Source of the DNA: a virus
Length of the DNA stretch: 30,926 bases
Reading direction: 5' to 3' (one strand)
IMG/VR virus record: IMGVR_UViG_3300043411_000732
Span: 1-30,926 of that record
Shown here: positions 14,590 through 21,400 of the stretch, piece by piece
Position numbering within the stretch: position 1 is the first letter of the stretch
Layout: each line of letters starts with the position of its first letter
Made by a program: the position numbers and the translations under genes
The notes under the pieces: model-generated
Told to the model about the DNA's origin: nothing
Databases searched by the model: none
What the model saw: only the letters and a program-made list of their open reading frames with translations

Positions 14590-16734
14590 TTAATAGCCAT
14601 AATGTTTAAATGTACTACTTATCTTCCTGTTTATTTTTTTAGACTCTTTAAGAGACTCTATAAGCTTATCTATACTATGTATAGCTTCATCGTTATTAAG
14701 TTCAGCTACTAGCTTTCTAAGTCTAGCTTCATACTTATAGATTATATAATCGTTTTGCTCTTTTTGTATAGACTCTATAAGGCTTTCTATTTCTGCTTGT
14801 ATAGATTGTTGCCTAATAGCCTCATAGTTAGCTTCAGAACTTTTAGTAGCTTGAACTGTTTCATTTAGAGATAAGATATCCTTAGCATTGATATTATAAT
14901 AATAAAGGTTCTTACCTTGAGATAGTAACCAGAATCCTAATACCCAGCTGATACATAAGTCATCTTTTTCACCAGCGCTATGATCTACTCTACCATTTCT
15001 AATAGTTAAACCTAATAGTTGATCTATGACTTTTTTATCTCTTACTAGATCAGCTGTAGTTTTAGTAGCATTTGTTAGAGTAGTACTATATAGCTCACTA
15101 CGACTAGTTAGACCAGCCCCACTAGTAGCAAAGCCAAAGGTAGCTTTATATTTAATAATTAGATCATTAGCATTATAGACATAACGTTTATCAACTTCAG
15201 TAAAGCGTTCTGGTTTCTCATCCTTCTCTTGAACTACTTTATTATATATACGCTTAAATGGGTTTATATTATTCTCTACTAGTATAAGTAGCAATAGATC
15301 TATAATAGTAGCACCACTTGACCTACGTTCTATAATAAGAGTGATTGTATTATACTTAATAAGCCAACTAGCTAACCATTTAGTATAGAGTATTAGATTA
15401 GTTTCATTAATGTTAGCTGCAGCTATTATAGCACCAGTCTTTATATCTCTTAAAGTCATGGCTATATCATCGTGCCCTATGGCATCGCTAGTATCCACAC
15501 TTAAAACATAGCTAGAAGTGTTTAAACGCTGTTCTATGGAGTTTAAAGGTATGTACCACCTAACTACATAGTTATAAGGCTTACAGATCTCTATAGCCGG
15601 ATCTGGTACCTCTGAGTTACGTATACGTTCAGCTATCTCAACTGAAAATGGAGAAGTTTGACTACCACTAGTCCATATATTGTAATAATCACGTTCAGCA
15701 TCTTCACCTCTAGAACCAGTGATCTCTAATTGTTCTTTAAGCCATGCATCCGTATAACCTAATTGTCTATGACTAAAAGTACAATTAACTCTTAATTCAC
15801 CACTAGGGCTATTTAATCGAATAGTTTCTTCTAGTTCTTTCTCATCTTTACAATCAAAGAACTTCTCAGACCATATAGCTGAATTAGAAAGCATTTCATA
15901 AGCATACTTACCATCTACGTCATCTTTCTTACCAGCAGTAGTAGTAAATAGATTACAATAAGGTTCTCCTTTAGCAGCTGCTATATTTCTAGCAGCTGTA
16001 GTAGCTGGCAAAGCAGCTGGTAAAGTAATAGCTATATTATAGATAAATGCTTTTTCATCAATATGGAAAATAGGGGCAGTTAGACCACGTCCTACATTAA
16101 GAGCAGCTTTAGGAGATTTACTAGGTAATAACCCTTTATATCTATTACCTAATTTCTTGATAGTAATCTCTTCAGTATTAGCTACATCTTTCTTAGTACG
16201 TTGTTTAAGGTAAAATGGAAGCTCATCTATAATATCTTTAAGACGACTAAGTGACCTAGATCTTAGAGTTTCATCTTTAGTAAGCATTGCTATATAAGTA
16301 TCTGTAGACGCTATATTAAGGCAATAAGCCATAAGTATATCTACAGAGAAAGATTTACCAGTTTGACGTGGCTGTATTAGGAATGTAGTAATGTGATTCA
16401 TAAATAACCAATATAAGGCTATATTACCTCTATTGGCTCTAAATGGTAATCTATCTATACCACTACCTGGAACACGAGCTATTTCTCTAGCATGATACCA
16501 AATATTTTGTTTAGCTTCTAAAGCTATAGCCATCATGGTTTCTATATCTAAATTAGGATCAAAAGGATCTATGCCTTGTAGATCTGGATTTAAAAGAGAT
16601 AGAGGAAAAGCGTGATTCTTTACTCCCATATCTCTTAACAATGCACTATAACGTATAAATGAAGTATTAGTAGTCTTAGTATCTATAATAGCACCAGGAT
16701 ATAGATCCCAATCTTTTTCAAAAAGTATAGCCAT
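14590..16734 (-). CDS. terL: Terminase large subunit (DNA packaging motor)
   Basis: The 714-aa product has both terminase domains. The ATPase has Walker A QPRQTGKS at 121-128, Walker B IFHIDE at 222-227 with the catalytic acid at its end, and a coupling-type segment LFTTTAG near 262-268. The C-terminal RNase H-like nuclease shows its acidic residues in VLSVDTSDAIG (Asp414), LIIERRSSG (Glu469) and EKDDLCISW (Asp591/592). It cuts concatemeric DNA and pumps it through the portal into the capsid. The start has AAGGAG before ATCT-ATG. The extra C-terminal region after about 600 is Lys/Glu-rich and probably helical. No small terminase is recognised in the window. Confidence 0.93.
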   Translation of the reverse strand: MAILFEKDWDLYPGAIIDTKTTNTSFIRYSALLRDMGVKNHAFPLSLLNPDLQGIDPFDPNLDIETMMAIALEAKQNIWYHAREIARVPGSGIDRLPFRANRGNIALYWLFMNHITTFLIQPRQTGKSFSVDILMAYCLNIASTDTYIAMLTKDETLRSRSLSRLKDIIDELPFYLKQRTKKDVANTEEITIKKLGNRYKGLLPSKSPKAALNVGRGLTAPIFHIDEKAFIYNIAITLPAALPATTAARNIAAAKGEPYCNLFTTTAGKKDDVDGKYAYEMLSNSAIWSEKFFDCKDEKELEETIRLNSPSGELRVNCTFSHRQLGYTDAWLKEQLEITGSRGEDAERDYYNIWTSGSQTSPFSVEIAERIRNSEVPDPAIEICKPYNYVVRWYIPLNSIEQRLNTSSYVLSVDTSDAIGHDDIAMTLRDIKTGAIIAAANINETNLILYTKWLASWLIKYNTITLIIERRSSGATIIDLLLLILVENNINPFKRIYNKVVQEKDEKPERFTEVDKRYVYNANDLIIKYKATFGFATSGAGLTSRSELYSTTLTNATKTTADLVRDKKVIDQLLGLTIRNGRVDHSAGEKDDLCISWVLGFWLLSQGKNLYYYNINAKDILSLNETVQATKSSEANYEAIRQQSIQAEIESLIESIQKEQNDYIIYKYEARLRKLVAELNNDEAIHSIDKLIESLKESKKINRKISSTFKHYGY

Positions 16735-16802
16735 AGATGCTCCTTGAAGGTCATTTAATTAATGGCATATATGGATATTATACTAGAGAGGACTATGAAC
16801 TA

Positions 16803-16864
16803 TTTATTAAAAAAAAATGGGTAATATATACTATATAAGAAGCATGGACAAGAGTGCCTGTGCA
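16803..16864 (+). promoter_or_regulatory. Cargo promoter, copy 2
   Basis: TATACT (16827-16832) within TATATACTATATAAG, with TTTATT 18 bp upstream as a possible -35. From 16811 to 16864 it matches 3612-3665 with one mismatch in 54 bp. A TATAAT-like box for the divergent terminase is also visible on the minus strand near 16777-16782. Confidence 0.7.
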
Positions 16865-16888
16865 TAGACAGCGTGGATAGGAGGTAAT

Positions 16889-17488
16889 ATGATTAAAATC
16901 CACGAAGGAATATCCCTCGACCTGTGGACGCTCGAGGAGAGCATCGCGATGCATACCACGATGCTCGGCGGCGATAGCGTCGCGGCGCTTAAAAGCGTTC
17001 ACGACGCTATTATTGTTCGAGGCAGCGCCTTCGCGTCGTTGATCGGCGAGGAGCATGTGGCGCAGTATGCCGCATTGTTGCCTAAGAAAGCATCCCTGTT
17101 AAGGCCAGGGATGGTCATCTCGGTCTGCCAGGACGCCCTGAACGCCCTGGCGGCGGATGAAGCAGACGCTATCATCGCCCACGAGGAAGGCCACATCCTC
17201 AGTGGGCATGTGCTGTACGCTCACGAACTTGGACTCACAGACGTGGGCGTCGGAGCTCCGGTAGTGGTTAACACTGCCGTCGAGTTGGCAGCCGACGCCT
17301 ACGCGGCCAAGCGCGTGGGCAAAGGCGCTATGCGCCGGGCACTGCTCGCCATAATTCGGTGGCAAGTAGATACAATTTTCGGGCTATATCGTCGCCTGGG
17401 CAAAAAGCCCAAAGCTACCGCCGAAGAGGTGGTGGCTGCTATCGTGGCCGACGATATCATCCAAGCTCGTCTGGTTGCCCTCGAATGA
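16889..17488 (+). CDS. GC-rich cargo gene: HEXXH zinc metallopeptidase (M48-like)
   Basis: The 199-residue product contains IIAHEEGHILSGH, with HEXXH at 98-102 (His98, Glu99, His102). Thirty residues later comes ELAADAYAAK at 132-141. HExxH followed by ExxAD is the arrangement of M48 and related gluzincin peptidases, with Glu132 as third zinc ligand. Unlike membrane HtpX or Ste24 proteins it has no transmembrane segments, so it should be cytosolic. Its composition is foreign to the window: 40 of 60 bases at 17101-17160 are G or C. GGAGG lies 5 bp before the ATG. Promoter, gene and strong terminator form a self-contained moron-like cassette. Its target protein is unknown; host regulators or defence proteins are possible, but nothing in the sequence shows which. 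Confidence 0.8.
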   Translation: MIKIHEGISLDLWTLEESIAMHTTMLGGDSVAALKSVHDAIIVRGSAFASLIGEEHVAQYAALLPKKASLLRPGMVISVCQDALNALAADEADAIIAHEEGHILSGHVLYAHELGLTDVGVGAPVVVNTAVELAADAYAAKRVGKGAMRRALLAIIRWQVDTIFGLYRRLGKKPKATAEEVVAAIVADDIIQARLVALE

Positions 17489-17491
17489 ACC

Positions 17492-17532
17492 ACCACCCTA
17501 GGCCTGTAAAGCCTAGGGTGGTATTTTTTTTT
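17492..17532. terminator. Strong terminator after the metallopeptidase gene
   Basis: ACCACCCTAGGC (17492-17503) pairs perfectly with 17511-17522, followed by nine T at 17524-17532. Confidence 0.92.
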
Positions 17533-17541
17533 GTTAACAAA

Positions 17542-18195
17542 CTACCTCTGGAATCTACTTCCATATATTTTTTTCTTAAAGAAATCAGAGAAATCATCCC
17601 TCTGCTGATTCTCAACATCATCAATAGCATTAATAGTAGTGACACCTTCTCTATTACTAATATTCTTAGCTTTATCAGATATAACCTTATGTATAGTTGG
17701 TTTAAAGAAGTTATTGTGATGTATCTTAGTAATCTCAGTAATGTAGCTAGTAAGTACTGATTCTACTTCTTGATGACCAAAGTAATACTTGGCTCTACTA
17801 AAGACCTCTGTAGCTAATTTATCTAACTCTATTAAGTCACTAGTTGGTGCTTCTGCTAAGTTAACACCATACTCTAACATAATCTTCCAAGCTTCTAGAT
17901 AGTTCTGCATAATGATATATATATCCTTAATATCATTAGCCACACATAACCTAATGGTAGCACCTTCTTTAAAGTATCTTAGAATCTCTTTAACTGGTAT
18001 ACAAACATTAGTCATCTGGTTATGTATATCTTTATCTATTTCTTTAACATTAGATCTATAGACACCATATAGTGTCATCTCAGCTTGGGATAGAGTAGCT
18101 AGATATGGGACAGATACTTTAAATATATCATTCTCAAATCTCTGTTTAGCTCTATTTAGATTATCTATGGTACTAATCTTACTTGTATTATACAT
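17542..18195 (-). CDS. Unknown 217-aa helical protein
   Basis: The product is mostly helical and charged (FSRAKYYFGHQEVESVL, EITKIHHNNFF), without signal peptide, membrane segment or known motif; its C-terminus is basic (FFKKKIYGSRFQR). It converges on the metallopeptidase gene and is followed, on the minus strand, by the terminator region at 17492. A position between the terminase and other structural genes suggests a packaging or assembly function, but this is only contextual. Confidence 0.65.
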   Translation of the reverse strand: MYNTSKISTIDNLNRAKQRFENDIFKVSVPYLATLSQAEMTLYGVYRSNVKEIDKDIHNQMTNVCIPVKEILRYFKEGATIRLCVANDIKDIYIIMQNYLEAWKIMLEYGVNLAEAPTSDLIELDKLATEVFSRAKYYFGHQEVESVLTSYITEITKIHHNNFFKPTIHKVISDKAKNISNREGVTTINAIDDVENQQRDDFSDFFKKKIYGSRFQR

Positions 18196-18233
18196 AATAG
18201 CCCCCTAAAGTATTTAGATTAGGGAAAAGTTAA

Positions 18234-18263
18234 CTACTAGTAGCCAACATTGGCTACTAGTAG
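18234..18263. terminator. Hairpin between 18277 and 17542 genes
   Basis: CTACTAGTAGCC (18234-18245) pairs with GGCTACTAGTAG (18252-18263). A T-rich tail lies on the plus side. The stem shares the ACTAGTAG core with the terminator at 13546. Confidence 0.75.
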
Positions 18264-18276
18264 TATTTTGGTTTTT

Positions 18277-18615
18277 TTAAGCAGCCTTCTCAAGTCCACT
18301 TACACGAATGGCACTAACTGCATTAGAAACCCGAACCATAACTGATTCACCTGGTGACATTAGTTGACATAGATATTCAACTGAACCACCACCAGCTAAT
18401 AGTTCATCTTGATATCCAATATAATCTTCAGGCAGAATATTAGCAGGATTTGATGCATTAGTAATAACTATATCTGAATTAGCTATTGAACCATCTTTAT
18501 TTACTACAGATATATTAACCGTGGCAAAAACAACACCAGTTGCTGGTACTGTATATAAAGTTACCCACTGGTTAGCTTGTGACAAAGCCTTACCTAGTTT
18601 TCCATTGTTAGCCAT
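18277..18615 (-). CDS. Small structural-type protein, 112 aa
   Basis: The ATG is preceded by AGGAG on the minus strand. The product is beta-rich and small: a strand run WVTLYTVPATGVVFATVNISV near the start, a Gly-rich GGGSVEYLC segment, and a C-terminal SPGESVMVRVSNAVSAIRV. This layout is that of small capsid-decoration or tail-surface proteins of phages; nothing more exact can be said. Codon use is intermediate, as in well-expressed virion genes. Confidence 0.65.
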   Translation of the reverse strand: MANNGKLGKALSQANQWVTLYTVPATGVVFATVNISVVNKDGSIANSDIVITNASNPANILPEDYIGYQDELLAGGGSVEYLCQLMSPGESVMVRVSNAVSAIRVSGLEKAA

Positions 18616-18649
18616 GAAAAAAACTCCTAAACTTAATTTTTAAGAAATA

Positions 18650-19537
18650 TTACGATTTCGCAACCAGCATGTTAACTACATCAGTGAGATAATCTACAGC
18701 ACTCTCTAGTACAGCTATTCTATTAGCTTGACTAGCAACAGCAGGAGCTATAGTAGCAACACTAGTTTCAAGTACAGTAGTACGGTTAATTATATCATTT
18801 AGACTAGTTACCAAATTATTGACTTGTGTTTGTAGAGCTGCTACATCACCATTAGTCTCTAAAGCTGTTAGTCTTGCATCGTATGAAGTTAAAGCAGATA
18901 TTAGTAAGTTGATATCACTAACTGTTAGATTACCTGTAGTAATACTTCCAGTGCCATCACTAATAATAATTCTATCAGGATCAAAACCAACACCTACATT
19001 AAATATATGTTGAGGTCTATTTAATATAGCATCTGCAATCTCTTGCATCTTAAGTATAATATCACCAGAATCATATACATAGTCTACAGACTGATCATGA
19101 TTAATAGGTGGGAATATTTGTTGTACGTTAGTTAAAACATCCCAAACTGTAACTCTTGGGTTATAAGCTATATCTATAAGTTTCTCATAAACATAATTAG
19201 GGTCAGCTATCCAGCTACCACCTATAGTTTGATAAGTAACTTTTATAGTACCATTTGGAGCAGTAAAGTTAAAGCTTATGCCACCATATACCATAGCTCC
19301 TATAGAACGACTAGCAGCTAAATATGGTAAACATAGAACATAATCTGTTCCTTCAGTTAATGTTACATCTCCATTAATACCATCATTATATACAACTGCT
19401 AGATTATTAGTATAAAATGGAGCAAATTCAGGGATAATGATCCTGTATGCAACGGTATTAACTTCTGTTAACGTGTGCAGTTCATCTACCACTAAGTTAG
19501 CTGGTAAACTACCTGTCGGGTCAAAGTTATAAGGCAT
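18650..19537 (-). CDS. Tail-fibre-like structural protein with coiled coil
   Basis: The start is placed at the ATG at 19537 because GGAG lies 6 bp before it; an in-frame GTG 12 bp upstream is less likely. The 295-aa product has a beta-rich N-terminal half with VTLTEGTDYVLCL (the G.DY module also seen in the 857-aa protein). A C-terminal region from about 195 onward reads as trimeric coiled coil: heptads with Leu, Val and Asn, such as ARLTALETNGDVAALQTQV and SVATIAPAVASQANRIAVL. This is typical of fibres or whiskers. It lies 36 bp from the divergent 19574 gene. Confidence 0.7.
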   Translation of the reverse strand: MPYNFDPTGSLPANLVVDELHTLTEVNTVAYRIIIPEFAPFYTNNLAVVYNDGINGDVTLTEGTDYVLCLPYLAASRSIGAMVYGGISFNFTAPNGTIKVTYQTIGGSWIADPNYVYEKLIDIAYNPRVTVWDVLTNVQQIFPPINHDQSVDYVYDSGDIILKMQEIADAILNRPQHIFNVGVGFDPDRIIISDGTGSITTGNLTVSDINLLISALTSYDARLTALETNGDVAALQTQVNNLVTSLNDIINRTTVLETSVATIAPAVASQANRIAVLESAVDYLTDVVNMLVAKS

Positions 19538-19573
19538 TATTGGCTCCACTGGAATTTAAAGAGGAGAGTTGAA

Positions 19574-20818
19574 TTGGGCTATACTTTAGTGAAAGCTGTA
19601 GTTTTAGGTAGAACTATTGGCGGTCAATGGGTTGAAAAAGATATTTCAACTATACCTATTAACATACTGTATAATCAGTACTATAAGGTATATGTTGAGT
19701 TATCTAATCCAAGCTTAATAAATAATATATATGTAGATATGGATACTTTAAAATCAGCTTACTCTAGCTTTACTGGAGTTATGACTGATTTGCTAGCAGA
19801 TATAGGTAATGCAACTTTAGTTACAGTAGCTGAATTACCTAACACTACTATTAAGTACGTTAAATTCTCTGATGCTTTTAGAAGCATGTATAAAGTAAAT
19901 TTAACAAATATAGGCCAAGTTTTACCAGTTAATTACCCAAATACTCTTAGGAATGATCTAGTTGTTACTAGACCTAATTTTGATACTGATATGAGTTTAA
20001 TAAATTCTCATTGTTTAGTTACTGTAAATGGTTATATACATGATACTTTAACTAGTGATAATAAACTATATGTAAAAGATGGTGGTAAGACTATGCGTAA
20101 GGCTAGGAATAACTCTTTAGGTATCATGAGTTTCTTAGATATATCAGAAGTTCATAAGATTAAGTTAACTGATGCTAAGATTATTAAGGATGGTCCTACT
20201 GACTTATATGATCATCTGTATTTAGATGTAGGAACTAGTTTAACTAATAAGAGTTATTTCTTAGTGTTAGGTGGTTATCTAGTTATGCCTGAAGATAATA
20301 TACTTTGGGCTTTTAATGATACTACTTTAACACTTAATTTAGATATGTTACCATATATAGAACGTATATATGAGTCTGATGTAGTTATGGATTTATCAGA
20401 GTTAGCTATAACTAGAGATCCACAACATCCTGAAGTTATGGATATAAACCAACTTAAATCAGATGCTTTTATTCGTAGTTACTTAAAGCTCAATAATACC
20501 TTTATAGTGATATTAGATGTTAACCATCTCACTTATAATAAGATCTACTTAAGGCACAGTAATATGCCTGGAATGTTTACTGCTTACCAAGATCCTAGTT
20601 ATCCATTGATAGTTAACTATGGTCGTGTTGCTGAATATTGGAAAACTTATGAAGATAATCAATGGTCAGTTACTGTTAATGATAGCTTCTTAAGAGAGTA
20701 TGTTATTGACTTTAGAGTTACACCTAATCTTGAATTAGTTAATAATCATTTAATACCAGATAGACAGAATAAGCATTCTAGAGGGTTCTTATTAGAAATA
20801 GGTGGGTATAATATGTAA
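19574..20818 (+). CDS. Virion/baseplate-like structural protein, 414 aa
   Basis: Starts at TTG with GAGGAG seven bases before it. The product is beta-rich, Asn- and Tyr-rich, with no catalytic motif. LVTVNGYIHD near 155 resembles the short NG modules of phage tail proteins. The start sits 36 bp from a divergent fibre-like gene, too close for two separate promoters in the gap. A baseplate or tail-appendage role is likely. It is closed by a strong bidirectional hairpin. Confidence 0.65.
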   Translation: MGYTLVKAVVLGRTIGGQWVEKDISTIPINILYNQYYKVYVELSNPSLINNIYVDMDTLKSAYSSFTGVMTDLLADIGNATLVTVAELPNTTIKYVKFSDAFRSMYKVNLTNIGQVLPVNYPNTLRNDLVVTRPNFDTDMSLINSHCLVTVNGYIHDTLTSDNKLYVKDGGKTMRKARNNSLGIMSFLDISEVHKIKLTDAKIIKDGPTDLYDHLYLDVGTSLTNKSYFLVLGGYLVMPEDNILWAFNDTTLTLNLDMLPYIERIYESDVVMDLSELAITRDPQHPEVMDINQLKSDAFIRSYLKLNNTFIVILDVNHLTYNKIYLRHSNMPGMFTAYQDPSYPLIVNYGRVAEYWKTYEDNQWSVTVNDSFLREYVIDFRVTPNLELVNNHLIPDRQNKHSRGFLLEIGGYNM

Positions 20819-20820
20819 AC

Positions 20821-20856
20821 ACTACCATAGAGGGCCCTAAGGCCCTCTATGGTAGT
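20821..20856. terminator. Bidirectional terminator
   Basis: A perfect 16-bp stem (20821-20836 with 20841-20856, loop CTAA) sits exactly between the 19574 stop and the converging 20860 gene. Confidence 0.85.
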
Positions 20857-20859
20857 AGT

Positions 20860-21303
20860 TTAACTAAATAGGTTAGATATAGCTATAAAGATATCATCAG
20901 CTTTTCTATTAATACTTAATATAAGTATAGTATACCCAACTATTCCAACACACGATAGAATAACTATAACTTTAGCAAAGAACATTTTAAGCTTAATCAT
21001 CTCTGTGGTAGTAGTTCGTTCTATCTCTAAGACTTCATTTTCTAGCTCTGGATTTAATGACTGTGGTGTTATATTGATTTCATCAATAATTATTTTGTTA
21101 TCTATACTTTTAGATGCTATTCGTTTATAACCTTTATATAGCTTATAAAAATAAAAAATTAAGGCTTTTCTTTCTTCTAGTGTTAATTGTTTCTGTGATA
21201 TAGCGACTAAATTATCTCTGATACTACCATGTTTTTGTTGTTCTAATAATATATCAATCTTAGAAATAATAAAGTCAATATGCTGTTCTTCTGTTATAGA
21301 CAT
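20860..21303 (-). CDS. Unknown protein with one C-terminal membrane segment, 147 aa
   Basis: I place the start at the ATG at 21303: AAGGAAT lies 6 bp before it, while the longer frame would need a TTG without a ribosome binding site. The product has a charged helical cytoplasmic part (about 1-105) and one hydrophobic segment, VIVILSCVGIVGYTILILSI, near 115-135, followed by a short charged tail. This is a tail-anchored layout. It could be a membrane-associated assembly factor, a lysis regulator or a superinfection-exclusion protein; the sequence does not decide. It is separated from the portal by a terminator. Confidence 0.6.
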   Translation of the reverse strand: MSITEEQHIDFIISKIDILLEQQKHGSIRDNLVAISQKQLTLEERKALIFYFYKLYKGYKRIASKSIDNKIIIDEINITPQSLNPELENEVLEIERTTTTEMIKLKMFFAKVIVILSCVGIVGYTILILSINRKADDIFIAISNLFS

Positions 21304-21355
21304 ATCGAATTCCTTATAGTTTTTAGCCAATTCATTTAGGCTCTAGGATATGAAC

Positions 21356-21393
21356 CACTATCTACTGTGGCTATTATGCCACAGTAGATAGTG
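21356..21393. terminator. Terminator after the portal gene
   Basis: A perfect 16-bp stem (21356-21371 with 21378-21393, loop TATTAT) lies just 3' of the portal stop on the minus strand. Confidence 0.8.
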
Positions 21394-21400
21394 AAGTGTA

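Noticed and set aside
16793-17365. Minus-strand frames within the metallopeptidase gene
   Set aside because: Long antisense frames are expected in GC-rich DNA; the plus frame carries the zinc-site motifs and a ribosome binding site.
16889-17488. ImmA/IrrE-type antirepressor protease
   Set aside because: The third ligand arrangement ELAAD thirty residues after HEXXH fits M48 better, although structure prediction is needed to exclude it.
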